The position numbers and the translations under genes are program-made. From Paraburkholderia flagellata (GTDB lineage Bacteria > Pseudomonadota > Gammaproteobacteria > Burkholderiales > Burkholderiaceae), in contig NZ_JAJEJT010000006.1 of the NCBI RefSeq assembly GCF_021390645.1, positions 174,942-238,941 on the forward strand: DNA of 64,000 nt, in the 5' to 3' direction. Of this stretch, positions 35,807 to 44,619 are shown in pieces. The notes under the pieces were generated by a model. The model searched no databases and had not been told where the DNA came from. It saw only the letters and a list, made by a program, of their open reading frames with translations. How positions within the stretch are numbered: the first letter of the stretch is position 1; every line of letters begins with the position of its first letter.

Positions 35807-36466
35807 TCAGACGTTCGATTCGGCCTTGGTTTTGCGCGGGGGTGCCGGCGCTGCCTCCGCGCTCATGCCGTCCGCCGGATACAACGCGAGGAAGGACCGG
35901 GCCTCATCGGTCGAGCGGCATGCGAGCCAGTTTTCGTGTTCGTCGCGCGGTACGATGACCACGCCGCGCTTCTCCGCGCCGGGCTTGTGGAAGCGTCGCA
36001 TGAGCGGATGCTCGTCGGCGTTCAGTGTGAGCATCGTGAACGACAGCGCCTGTCCCTCGGGTTCATTCCACACGCGCCACAGGCCGGCGACCGCGAAAGG
36101 CGCATGATCGGCCAGGCCGATACGCCAGCGGACGGCCTGGCCGCTCTCGTAGTTCGGTTCGTAGATCGCTTCGCAAGGAATCAACGCAAGCTGGAGCTTC
36201 TTCCACGCCCCGCTGAACGAGCGCTTTTCGCCAAGCGTCTCCGAACGCGCATTCATGGTGTCGAACGGCCTCACGCCTTCCGGGATATGCCGCCTCGGGA
36301 CAATGCCGAACGTCGCGAGGTCCGCTCGGTCGCGGCCCTCGATGCGACGGATGATCGGCGCGGCATAGTCCTTGTACACCTCATCGCGCCACGGACTGTC
36401 CGGCGGCTCGATCCCGAAGTGCTTGAATAGCTGGTCGCGGCGCGCGGCTGCGTAATTTGTGCACAT
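35807..36466 (-). CDS. SOS response-associated peptidase (SRAP; YedK/HMCES family)
   Basis: Protein that crosslinks to abasic sites in single-stranded DNA through its N-terminal Cys and protects the site. 219 residues. After Met removal Cys2 is the nucleophile (MCTNYAAARRDQ). The active-site Asn lies in FDTMNARSETLGEK, the Glu in LIPCEAIYEP, and the His in HPLMRRFH of NADEHPLM. The C-terminal 20 residues are a Pro/Lys tail. A LexA-type box lies at 36539-36554, 73 bases upstream, shared with the divergent gene, so DNA-damage induction is likely. Confidence 0.93.
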   Translation of the reverse strand: MCTNYAAARRDQLFKHFGIEPPDSPWRDEVYKDYAAPIIRRIEGRDRADLATFGIVPRRHIPEGVRPFDTMNARSETLGEKRSFSGAWKKLQLALIPCEAIYEPNYESGQAVRWRIGLADHAPFAVAGLWRVWNEPEGQALSFTMLTLNADEHPLMRRFHKPGAEKRGVVIVPRDEHENWLACRSTDEARSFLALYPADGMSAEAAPAPPRKTKAESNV

Positions 36467-36538
36467 GGCCCACTCCGAATCCCGGCGAAGGGATCATCTT
36501 AGCCGACGCTGTCTAGCGCGGCGCCCGGCTCCATGATA

Positions 36539-36554
36539 CTGTATATTTATACAG
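36539..36554. promoter_or_regulatory. LexA (SOS) box
   Basis: CTGTATATTTATACAG, flanked as TA...TG, differs from the consensus CTGTATATATATACAG at one core position. It lies between the divergent SRAP gene and the gene at 36570, ending 15 bases before that ATG. LexA repression of both is the straightforward reading. Confidence 0.85.
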
Positions 36555-36569
36555 TGTTCGAGGCAGATC

Positions 36570-37088
36570 ATGGAACCACTCTGGGAATGGAAATGGGCCT
36601 ACTGGGATGAGAAACTGGCGCGCTTCGAGCAGACCGCAATCTGGATGACCGATGCCGAAGCATGCGCCGACTTCTGGGCCTACAGTGATCAGCGCTCGCA
36701 CAAGGTCGAGCACACAAAACGGGTCCGCCATCGTGTCACCCCGCTTGCCCTGGTCGACGCACCGGCAAAAGACGTGGATTGGACGAAGGAGGCACGCCAG
36801 CGCGCGGAGCGCAGCCGTTTCGGGCTCCCGCCATTCGTTACGCCCACCTACGAGGAACTACGGCGTGCCTGGAAGGAGCAGCCGGGGTGTCGTCGGTTCG
36901 CGCTCGAAGTGCAGACCGACCGCTACGCGTTCTCCGAGCTCGAAGCGATGGCCGCTGAGGAGTTCTGGCATCTGTCCAAGGACAGCGCGACCGTCGAAGA
37001 CGGCCGCAAGGCCCTTGCACGCCTGCGCCGTCGCCTGCTGGCCGAACTCAACCGCATCGGAACGGTCGATTCGAAGCGGAGGCGCTAA
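36570..37088 (+). CDS. Hypothetical protein, probable SOS-regulated gene
   Basis: 172 residues, MEPLWEWKWAYWDEKLARFE at the start, very Trp-rich in its first 35 residues, soluble and mostly helical, with a basic C-terminus (GRKALARLRRRLLAELNRIG). I recognise no domain. GAGGCAGATC precedes the ATG and a LexA box lies 15 bases upstream, so the promoter is almost entirely covered by LexA. Divergent from the SRAP gene, which suggests a role in DNA damage or mutagenesis, but nothing in the sequence shows an enzymatic activity. Related hypothetical proteins next to SRAP genes would be worth looking for. Confidence 0.75.
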   Translation: MEPLWEWKWAYWDEKLARFEQTAIWMTDAEACADFWAYSDQRSHKVEHTKRVRHRVTPLALVDAPAKDVDWTKEARQRAERSRFGLPPFVTPTYEELRRAWKEQPGCRRFALEVQTDRYAFSELEAMAAEEFWHLSKDSATVEDGRKALARLRRRLLAELNRIGTVDSKRRR

Positions 37089-37140
37089 AAGAGAAAAGTC
37101 CGTGCGATGGCAACCTTTTCAGGGTGACTTCTACGCCGGA

Positions 37141-37716
37141 TTACTCATCCGACGGGGATTTAGGTATGCGCTGCATGGTTATCGATACCTCCCTCGGACT
37201 TCTTCGGGGGTGAGCCACCAGGCTCGGCGGGTCGCTCTCCTGCTCCTTCGGATTCCTTCGGGGGCGAGCCATCAGGCTCGGCGGGTCGCTCTCCTGCTCC
37301 TTCGGATTCCTTCGGGGGCGAGCCATCAGGCCCGGCGGGTCGTTCTCCTGCCTAAGGCTCTCCCCGAGAAGCACACCTCCCCGTGTGTCTCGTGGCCCAC
37401 CAACGCTATAGTTCACCGGCTTCTGGATCACGACTATGAACCCTAGGACCAGTCCAACCGTCGCGAAGACAATCCCAGGAGAGGCGTTCGTTAATTTTGC
37501 TCCAACCGAATTTGGAGCTTCCACGGCCCAGTTGAACGAGCCCTGTAGCCCGGCGAAGATCATGACAGCCCCGATTATGATCGTCAGCGCCGAGATTGCT
37601 AGCGCCGCCCACCTAAGTCCATAAATGTGTCTCATGTGCAGCTCATGAGAGCGCAACACTGCGAGATCGTATTCGTGATCGCGGTCCTGTTCGCTGCGTC
37701 TGGCGTTTGTAGGCAT
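37141..37716 (-). CDS. Two-helix membrane protein with C-terminal 18-residue repeats
   Basis: 191 residues. Two membrane helices (about 35-57, LRWAALAISALTIIIGAVM; and about 82-100, GIVFATVGLVLGFIVVI) are joined by a short loop, with a cytoplasmic-type N-terminus rich in charge. From about residue 120 three copies of the 18-residue unit PRRNPKEQESDPPSLMAR-like follow, encoded by the 54-bp tandem repeat at 37201-37353. No family recognised. The repeat number is likely to vary between strains. Confidence 0.7.
   Translation of the reverse strand: MPTNARRSEQDRDHEYDLAVLRSHELHMRHIYGLRWAALAISALTIIIGAVMIFAGLQGSFNWAVEAPNSVGAKLTNASPGIVFATVGLVLGFIVVIQKPVNYSVGGPRDTRGGVLLGESLRQENDPPGLMARPRRNPKEQESDPPSLMARPRRNPKEQESDPPSLVAHPRRSPREVSITMQRIPKSPSDE
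37201..37353. repeat. 54-bp tandem repeat (about 2.8 units)
   Basis: Units start at about 37201, 37255 and 37309. Units 1 and 2 differ at a handful of positions and unit 3 breaks down near its end. It is in frame with the minus-strand gene (18 codons per unit), so unit changes alter tail length without a frameshift. A minisatellite, not a CRISPR array: no spacers. Confidence 0.85.
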
Positions 37717-38290
37717 GTCGGCCTCCGATGACTGCTGAATAGGTCAGGCGGACCTTCTCCAAGCTTAGTCGATTGTCGGCGCTTGCTAATAATGAACTGC
37801 GACATTCGATTGTCGGCCAAAGAGCATCGGCAAATGGCTGCAGTTGGTCCCGATAGCTGCCCTTTTCAGGTTGGAGCGGACCACAGTGCGCGACGCGGAA
37901 CCGTCAGTTTGGTCGGTTCTGAGGTGTTACCGGAGGGCGTCGGAGTCAGTGCAACGATAGCATTCCGCCGGACGCGATTGTGTCCGCCCTACATTTCCAA
38001 CACGTCTACCACCGCTGTTTTTTCACTGTTAGCAAACGGACCGATTCCGACAACGGGTAGCATGTTTCAGAAAACCTCACCCCACACACGGCTGACGTAG
38101 TGAGCAGTTGATTTTTGGCGGGCATTGACTAGGCTACTACGCACACTTTTACGAATTCTCGGCGCATCGGATTGTGAAAAGGCCGATGGGTTAGAAACTT
38201 GGCTGGCTCGCCAAAGTGCCGCAAAAGTAAGCATTGCTGAACGTCGCAAGTTAGGGCTAGTTGGCACCACTTAATCGACGGAGGTGAGAA
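37717..38290. other. Intergenic region, no supported gene
   Basis: 574 bases. A 105-codon plus-strand frame at 37783 has no ribosome site and no family resemblance. The stretch 37790-37880 (GACATTCG..., AATGGCTGCAGTTGGTC..., CTGCCCTTTTCAGGTTGGAG) looks like a degenerate dispersed element common in intergenic DNA of this group; this is from memory only. Confidence 0.45.
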
Positions 38291-38605
38291 ATGGAAAAAA
38301 AGATCGCAATGCTCTTGGGCGCAGCAATTTTCTTGGGGGCCTGCGCAGCACCTAAAGAAATGGTCGCTACAGGCGGCAGCAAGGCCGACGGCACCGTGAG
38401 AATGTCATATGAATATGGCATGTTCGAGGTGCCCGAAGTGAACGCAGCACAAGGCGCTGCGGCCGCCACACAACGATGTGCGGCATGGGGGTATAAAGAA
38501 GCTGAACCATTCGGCGGTGCGACAAAAGATTGCGTCGATAGATCGGGCGGCAGCTGCGACCGTTGGAGGGTTACTGTAGAGTATCAGTGTACTGGCACAC
38601 CATAG
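38291..38605 (+). CDS. YecR-like lipoprotein
   Basis: 104 residues. The lipobox LGAC puts the modified Cys at residue 18 after a Lys-rich start and hydrophobic core. The body, KEMVATGGSKADGTVRMSYE and GMFEVPEVNAAQG then CAAWGYKEAEPFGG and WRVTVEYQCTG, follows the YecR lipoprotein family. GGAGGTGAGAA lies before the ATG. The family is anchored in the outer membrane and has no firm biochemical role. A single gene inside the island. Confidence 0.88.
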   Translation: MEKKIAMLLGAAIFLGACAAPKEMVATGGSKADGTVRMSYEYGMFEVPEVNAAQGAAAATQRCAAWGYKEAEPFGGATKDCVDRSGGSCDRWRVTVEYQCTGTP

Positions 38606-39137
38606 ACCACTGGCCATACATCGCTGATACGCAAAGCGGCAGCTATACCTGTAGTCATCGCGGTGGTGGTGGCAATGGTATGGACCCACTCTGGGCCGCC
38701 CCCGCCGACTTCCGTCACAAATGTCCTGCAACGGTGCATAGCAGCCGTCCGAATGGCAACTTCGAGGGGCAGACGAACGGCCGGAACTCGCCGAACTGCG
38801 TCCCACAACCGAGTGCGACGATCGTCTTGGATCGGCGTCTCATGCGAAAGGCATAAAGCGACCCCTTGCGGTCGTCCGGCCCCGCACCATCACAGCGGCA
38901 GCTTCCGGCGGCCGGCCAATCGGCGTAGCTCCTTTCCCTGACCAGGATGACGGATCATGCGAAACGCGGCATTCTTAGGCCATTCCATCTCGGCCATCAA
39001 GCGCCATGCCGCTATTACCAGAGATGTGTCTGTTCCGGGCTGATCCGTTTCCGAAAATCGACATTTTTCTCCTCCGAAATTCAAGCAACGTCGGAAGGTT
39101 GAACTAGAAATCTGCCTCTGCCCTTCTAATCTGGCTT
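38606..39137. other. Intergenic region; one weak 29-codon frame
   Basis: 532 bases between convergent genes. The minus strand has a strong site GGAGGAG 5 bases before an ATG at 39064, which opens only 29 codons (to 38975, MSIFGNGSARNRHIS...). It may be a broken gene start. Nothing else is assignable. Confidence 0.4.
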
Positions 39138-41900
39138 TTATCGTTTTACGAGTTCGAGTAGTGCGCGCATGAGCTGTGGCTGGTACGGAACCCATGTCGA
39201 CATCGTGAAGTAGATAGCTTGCCGTTGCGTCACGTCATCCCAGTCATTCCAGCGGGAAACAATGTACGGTCCATAGACGTCACCACGATTTGTGTTTTCG
39301 GTTGGCAGCAAATTGACTATATTGAGCGGAGGAAGCCAGCCCAAACCGTCTTGACCCGGTTCGTGGATGAACTTTCTAAGGCCTTCATGCACGAAAAACA
39401 AGGGGCATGGAGCCGACCATGGGCCCCACGGAACGGTTGCTGATCGCATGACAATTGACCCGTCGCCGGGATTTGAATTGTAAAGAAGCAACCATTTTTG
39501 AAGGTAGGGGTGATACGAGAGGGACAGCTCTCCAACTACCGGATCGATAAAGAGGGGGCTCGCATATTGTGGATCGGACGTCCATTGATTGCCCGAGATA
39601 GAGAAATATGCCCAGTTGGTGCGGGGCTTCGTGATGTCCTCTATCGGCACATATGCCAGGTACGGGTTACTTCTTCTGTATCGTCCAGAGCCGCACAGCA
39701 GTACGCCAACGCCACCGGGTCGCGCCGTGTCAGGCAGGCCATCCCAATCGTCATTCGCGATCACGCACGGCGCAATATTAATGAAGCGAAAATCGTAGTT
39801 GGGATCGCCCTCCGCATCGACCATCCCGTGATTGGTGAACCCCAACGCCGGATCGACTGCTGAGCCCAGAAAGGACTGTGTCATCGGGTCGTCATCGCTT
39901 ACAAACTTGGTCGTCACAAATAGATAGATTCGCCCATCCCACGAGAACGCACCCGTCGGCACACCGAAGCCAGGCAAATCCACGCCTTCTACTGCGAGCC
40001 TGGCAAACGCGCCGAAGTCGTCGTCGTCTGGGTCCTGAACCGTAAGGCATTTCAGAAGTGGCCCGTTTGGCGTAGGATCATTGTCGAGCGTGTAGAAGAT
40101 GCTATCGCCGTTGCCGGTGTCGTCGTCGGCCGTATCACCGAAAAAGAAGTACGTGCGCTTTTCTCCGGCGATCATGTGGTCGACGGAGATTCCTAGGTCT
40201 GTACCGATGACCCTCACCCCTTCCGTGTCGTTTCTGTGAGGCAGTCCTTCCGGGTCATAGTCTCCGGTCAATTGGCATACCCGGCTAACTGAGCCTGCGA
40301 CCAGGCCGACATCGTAGTCATCGATCGACTGAACGACGGCCTGTGGAGACAACGCGGACCAGTCGGAGGCAACGTTGCAAAGCCACTGACGTACACGTAC
40401 AGTACTTCCAGCACTCGGTTTGGCCGGAAGAGGTATTTCGGCCCTTTTCAGCGTCATCGGCACCGTCGTCACGTGGATGCCATCGATCTGGACTTCCACC
40501 ATTGCACCGGGTAGGAGGCCGTCTACAGGAACGGACGCTCGCGTGTTCCAGGTCCACCGCAGTAGTACAGGTGGGTCGAGTGTCCGTGGATGCTCGAGCA
40601 CAGGTTCCGATTTGGGCGAGGTAACGTTGTGCCCGCAAGCCACCTCCGCGATCGATATGTTTTCCGGAGGATGCAGTAAACCGAAAACGAAAATATCGGC
40701 TTCAGTTTCCCAGACGTATGCATTCCCGATCGTTCCCCGCCGATCGGAGACAACATTCACTCGGGCGCCGGGATGCAGTCCGACAACATGAACCGCTGCT
40801 CCGCAGTCGTACAATGGTCCGACGATCACCGGCTCCGGGATCGAACCGGGGCTCTTCTCAACTGTCGCGACGTCGGAAGGCAGGCTGGTGACTCCGCAGC
40901 GCGTCCGAAGTGCAGTCACTTTTGAGTGGTAGTTGTATTTCAACGGCTGGATTATGAAGTCGCACTGGGAATCCCAGGCAGTTCCTCCTCCAATCTCCAA
41001 TCCGTCTTGCACAATCGTCACGGTGTCGCCAAATGTCAGCCCTCCGATAGTGACGAAGCAACTTCCTTCGCACAGTGGTTGGTTTATAGTCGGCGGATCG
41101 AGTGCAAGGAGTTCCTCAACGGGAGCCGGAGGCATTGAATAGAGGCTGTGGAGCTCACAGTTGTCGAAGGACTGGCGCACCCGGAGACCTTGCCGCACGT
41201 TTAGCTCTCGGCCGAGCTGGAACCAAAGCCCCGATCGATCAAAGCAGGCCCTTAGTTCATCAGTGTCGTCAATGAGGATGCTTACGACTGCCCCTTCAAT
41301 AACTTCCTCTATGCGGACTGCAGTATCGCACTCACGCACGGTGCCCGTGATTTTCGGAGGGTTCAGTTTGCCTTTCAGCGCTGGAGGTTCGGTCGCCGTT
41401 AAAAGGGTAGTTGGTGTCCCTCCGACGCCGCAGACAAACTGTCTCGCCGTGAGCGTCTCGTTATGGTGTATCGGCGCGGTAAGATTGATCCGAGCGTTGC
41501 CGTCCGGCGCTGGGCCTTGTCCCCGCAGGTTACCGTTCGCGTCGCGGACCTCCACGTTGGCGCCGGGAATCGCGTTAGTGATCCAGAGGCATTCGCCGCA
41601 TGCGTATGGGAACGTAATTCCGGTCACACGTCCAATGGCATTCAGATCCGGTTGGTCCTGGACGATTTCCTCCGGCGATTGCGCGGTGAATGCGTCTGTC
41701 ACTACGTGTTCGCGTGGTTTGAGTGGACGCGTGAGTTCGAATACTTCGTCCGGGCTGGTGGCGGGAAGTTTACACACAATGTCCCACACATTGTTAAACG
41801 AGGCCAATACCGTGACAAGGGTCCCCGGCGTTTGTCCTTGGAGCCGGATGTATTTGCTGCAAGGGCCTAGTGGGCCAACGATCTTCGGTGGCGATTGCAT
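39138..41900 (-). CDS. Multi-repeat Ig-like protein with C-terminal DUF4185 domain
   Basis: 920 residues. The first 550 residues contain about six repeats of 75-90 residues. Each starts with a P-x-[IV] strand and a Cys, has a GxxPGAxVxV turn (IPGANVEV, LHPGARVNVV, LLPGAMVEVQI) and ends near RQxxC, the pattern of Ig-like or carbohydrate-binding modules. Residues of about 555-915 form a DUF4185-type domain, probably a five-bladed propeller: YFFFGDTADDD, FSWDGRIYLFVTT, YLQKWLLLYNSNPGDG and WSAPCPLF. A GGGAGG site precedes 41900; the frame opens upstream at 41939. There is no signal peptide or membrane helix, which is odd for such a protein. It may be exported by a non-classical route or act inside the cell. 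Confidence 0.78.
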   Translation of the reverse strand: MQSPPKIVGPLGPCSKYIRLQGQTPGTLVTVLASFNNVWDIVCKLPATSPDEVFELTRPLKPREHVVTDAFTAQSPEEIVQDQPDLNAIGRVTGITFPYACGECLWITNAIPGANVEVRDANGNLRGQGPAPDGNARINLTAPIHHNETLTARQFVCGVGGTPTTLLTATEPPALKGKLNPPKITGTVRECDTAVRIEEVIEGAVVSILIDDTDELRACFDRSGLWFQLGRELNVRQGLRVRQSFDNCELHSLYSMPPAPVEELLALDPPTINQPLCEGSCFVTIGGLTFGDTVTIVQDGLEIGGGTAWDSQCDFIIQPLKYNYHSKVTALRTRCGVTSLPSDVATVEKSPGSIPEPVIVGPLYDCGAAVHVVGLHPGARVNVVSDRRGTIGNAYVWETEADIFVFGLLHPPENISIAEVACGHNVTSPKSEPVLEHPRTLDPPVLLRWTWNTRASVPVDGLLPGAMVEVQIDGIHVTTVPMTLKRAEIPLPAKPSAGSTVRVRQWLCNVASDWSALSPQAVVQSIDDYDVGLVAGSVSRVCQLTGDYDPEGLPHRNDTEGVRVIGTDLGISVDHMIAGEKRTYFFFGDTADDDTGNGDSIFYTLDNDPTPNGPLLKCLTVQDPDDDDFGAFARLAVEGVDLPGFGVPTGAFSWDGRIYLFVTTKFVSDDDPMTQSFLGSAVDPALGFTNHGMVDAEGDPNYDFRFINIAPCVIANDDWDGLPDTARPGGVGVLLCGSGRYRRSNPYLAYVPIEDITKPRTNWAYFSISGNQWTSDPQYASPLFIDPVVGELSLSYHPYLQKWLLLYNSNPGDGSIVMRSATVPWGPWSAPCPLFFVHEGLRKFIHEPGQDGLGWLPPLNIVNLLPTENTNRGDVYGPYIVSRWNDWDDVTQRQAIYFTMSTWVPYQPQLMRALLELVKR

Positions 41901-42722
41901 CGGAGGATCCTCCCTGAAGCGTTGGACATGAGGGATCAACGTTCGCGTGCCTGTTTGAATACGTGCCAGCGTTTAGCATTCCTATCGTATCGATCGGATG
42001 ATTTAATGCGAATCTCAGGTCAGGCGCGAGGCATTAACGTCGTTCCTTCGCTATGCAATGGGCGCGAAAATTTGGTTCACGGACCGAAATAGCCGATCTC
42101 GAGACTGTCGACGAACCGTTGCTGACTCCGCCTTGGGATTCATAGACTAAACAAAAGGCTTGTGCAAACACTTAACCGAGCGGCGGGGCTCGTAATCAAT
42201 CGTTGAAGTGACCTGCCCCGGCAAACAGGGCCATCCGGAGTCTAGGAAAGTTCGTTTTTGAATGGCCCCGCCTAAATTGTTGGGGACTGCCATTTAGAGT
42301 AGGGCGTGCGTGAACAGGAAACAATGACGTGCTTTGACGAATGTGTGTTACCACCATGTAAGCTAACCTAACTAATATGAGCCGACCAATCGGATCTATC
42401 CGGCGATGTGATGTAGTTCAGGCAGGATTAAACAAGTGACCGAATTGGTTAGAACCTCGTTAGGTTATGCGGGCACAACGGCTGTGCGGTCTATTTCGGC
42501 CCGACTGCCGAAGGGGCGAACCCGACAACTCGGCACTGGCCGACGCGCGGCGTGTTCGATGCCACCGCCAAACTCGCCTAGCCGACCCGAAGCCGACAGC
42601 GGCAGGAAGCTTTGTGCGGATTCAACCGTTCGATTGACCGGCCGATGTGTTGAGCGAGCGGCAGAAGTTGGCCGACCACCGCCCGTCGTTGATGTATGTA
42701 AACGTCCCGGATCTTGATGTCC
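41901..42722. other. Intergenic region with possible IS3-type end remnant
   Basis: About 820 bases without a gene. At about 42209 TGACCTGCCCC, and at about 42260-42290 a GCCCC...GGGG inverted stretch, resemble terminal sequences of IS3-family (IS407-like) elements but no transposase remains. The remainder shows nothing I can support. Confidence 0.35.
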
Positions 42723-43973
42723 CTACCAAGCCGATTCAACGGGTTCGCTGGGTGGCGTGGGAGGTTCCACCTTGAGCACATTGTCCGGCAGACGTGGCAG
42801 TTCCGCGCTGGCATCCCAGATCCACGATGGTATTTCGCTCTGTTCCGACAGCGCGCCCAGCTCTTCGACTTCGTGCGGCTCGAGGCCGGGCTTGCGAATG
42901 TAAAGCGCAACGCCGCTCGGATGCAACGGGACGTCGGAAAGCACGGCACACGCGAGCGGCTTGTTCTCGGGCAGGTTGTAGCGCATGCCCTTCACGAAGC
43001 GGCGGCGCTGCTGGATCAGCGCATCGAGCAGCATCGCATCGTACGTATGCTCGAACGGCAACCAGTTCGCGTTGACCAGCATTACCGCGATGGATTCTAT
43101 CGAGGCAATTCCAGTCGCCCCGAGGCCGAACGTCGCAATGAAAAGCAGGTGCGACGACTCCATGCTGTTCCAGACTTCGAGCTCGTTGGCGAACCGGGAG
43201 CGAAAGCGCCGATAGATGGCTTCCTCCATCATCAGCGGGAAGTCTGGCAAATGTTTGGCGACGATCTTAAACCCATAGCGGGCTACGCCGATCTCCTTAA
43301 TCTCCCCGATCGCAATCATCAGCTTGCGGGCCTTCTGGGTGCTGGCGAGTCCGGCCATATGTGTGATACGTCGCTGCCGCAGCTGCGCCGCCTGATCGCT
43401 GACGAAAGGCTCCGGAACGTATAGCTGTGTGGAGAGCGGCGCACCCTTGGTCACGCTACGCTCGGCCGCGGCGATGAGACGGGAGCGCACGACATACCAA
43501 GTGCGCTTGCCTGCCATGCCAGGGGTCCAACGGTTCAGTTCTGCCTGGTCCCACAAGTAATGGAGGGTACTGCGCAGGGTCAGCTTGGCCCCGTCGGCAC
43601 GCACGGTATCGGAGGTCTGCCCGGAGGCAGTGGGCGCGGTGCGGGCGCCCTGCTTTGACAGGCTGAAGTCGAGCTTAAGTGCTGTCGTGCCGTCCTCGTC
43701 GTTCTCGCGAATGGCCTCACCGAGCACCTGACTCATGCCCGATATCTCTTCGGGTGGCCGATACGACGTACAGTCTGCCGAGTGCGTAGCGCCGCTATTG
43801 GGCATGCGCTTGATGATGAATGCCTTGCCTGCCTTCGCGACGTACATTGGAACGCCATCGGGCAGACAAAGACATAACGGCCGGATCTTGGCTCCGTGAG
43901 CTTCGGCAAGATAGCTCTGCAGGTCGGCAGCGTCGTCCGCAACGATGACGTCATCAAAGCGATAGTCGGGCAT
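42723..43973 (-). CDS. DUF1173 family protein
   Basis: 416 residues. The first 60 residues resemble the DUF1173 start, with PLCLCLPDGVPMYVAKAGKAF and then IIKRMPNSGATHSADCTSY. The middle has TLRSTLHYLWDQAELNRW and the Arg/Trp-rich KRTWYVVRSRLIAAAE; the C-terminal part holds the LPLMMEE-like and FIATFGLGATG segments. The family is almost confined to plasmids and integrative conjugative elements and has no known activity; a conserved Cys/His set near the start may bind metal. A start at 43985 is possible but has no ribosome site. It marks horizontal origin for this part of the island. Confidence 0.82.
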   Translation of the reverse strand: MPDYRFDDVIVADDAADLQSYLAEAHGAKIRPLCLCLPDGVPMYVAKAGKAFIIKRMPNSGATHSADCTSYRPPEEISGMSQVLGEAIRENDEDGTTALKLDFSLSKQGARTAPTASGQTSDTVRADGAKLTLRSTLHYLWDQAELNRWTPGMAGKRTWYVVRSRLIAAAERSVTKGAPLSTQLYVPEPFVSDQAAQLRQRRITHMAGLASTQKARKLMIAIGEIKEIGVARYGFKIVAKHLPDFPLMMEEAIYRRFRSRFANELEVWNSMESSHLLFIATFGLGATGIASIESIAVMLVNANWLPFEHTYDAMLLDALIQQRRRFVKGMRYNLPENKPLACAVLSDVPLHPSGVALYIRKPGLEPHEVEELGALSEQSEIPSWIWDASAELPRLPDNVLKVEPPTPPSEPVESAW

Positions 43974-44132
43974 TGAACACCCCATATTGTGCGCAAAACG
44001 TCACCTTATCATGTCGAACATGACGCATCGCGAACAAGATGACGTGCTAGGCACTATGAGTCGCCGACGACTTCGCCCTTCACAGCACTAACAGATTCGG
44101 AAAGACCGGGACTCGCCGGGTGGATTCATCGA

Positions 44133-44169
44133 CCGAAGTGCTTGAATGGCTGGTCGCGGCGCGCGGCTG
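44133..44169 (-). pseudogene. Fragment of a second SRAP gene start
   Basis: 37 bases identical except one to 36414-36450, the start of the SRAP gene. On the minus strand both encode AAARRDQ.FKHFG-like residues. The copy then diverges on both sides: no ATG in place and no downstream SRAP body. Either a truncated second gene or the trace of a duplication or recombination. Confidence 0.7.
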
Positions 44170-44200
44170 GGCGTAAGTCGAGCACGCAAACCGTTTCGTA

Positions 44201-44231
44201 CAAAAGAAAAAGCCCGCCAAAGAGGCGGGCT
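44201..44231 (-). terminator. Rho-independent terminator
   Basis: Stem AGCCCGCC (44211-44218) / GGCGGGCT (44224-44231), loop AAAGA, with an A-run at 44202-44211 that is a T-tract (TTTTTCTTTTG) on the minus strand. It terminates the minus-strand genes at 44416-45744. Confidence 0.85.
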
Positions 44232-44415
44232 GAATCCATGCGAGCATGGAGTAACGTGAAACGGATTATATTGGTCTGGCCCTAGCGTGACAAGCGCGGC
44301 TTTCGGCGCGAGATCGACCGGGAAATGCGCCGTATTGGGCCAGTGACCGACAAAACGAACACTGCCTGCGCGAGCGATGAAACGCGCTGAGCGCTATCCG
44401 CTCCCGCGGAGTACA

Positions 44416-44538
44416 TCAGTAGAAACGTATATCGGTCGTCTTGGCGACGTGTCCGAAGTAACGGAGAACGCAGTAGGCGCCATAGTACAGACCGAACGTG
44501 ACAGCGCCGCAGCCAAGGACGTTGAGTAGTGCGTGCAT
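44416..44538 (-). CDS. Small membrane protein (40 aa)
   Basis: The ATG at 44538 has GGAAGGAG 6 bases upstream, a strong site. 40 residues: MHALLNVLGCGAVTFGLYYG, then AYCVLRYFGHVAKTTDIRFY. One hydrophobic helix at about residues 4-27 with a basic tail. Unknown family. It follows the membrane/HTH gene by 82 bases on the same strand and is followed by a terminator, so they form a two-gene unit. Confidence 0.6.
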   Translation of the reverse strand: MHALLNVLGCGAVTFGLYYGAYCVLRYFGHVAKTTDIRFY

Positions 44539-44619
44539 GTTGGACTCCTTCCAGGTGAAGTGAACCGATCCTTTGTTCCGTGTTTGTTGCGTACACACCA
44601 TTATGGCCGGCAACGGAAC

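Noticed and set aside
37201..37353. Possible CRISPR array
   Set aside because: Units are directly adjacent 54-bp coding repeats with no unique spacers.
37783..38100. 105-codon plus-strand frame
   Set aside because: No start signal and no domain; overlaps what looks like dispersed intergenic sequence.
38975..39064. 29-codon minus frame with strong GGAGGAG site
   Set aside because: Too short to support as a gene; noted within the intergenic entry.
42209..42290. Intact IS3-family element
   Set aside because: Only end-like motifs are visible; no transposase frame remains.
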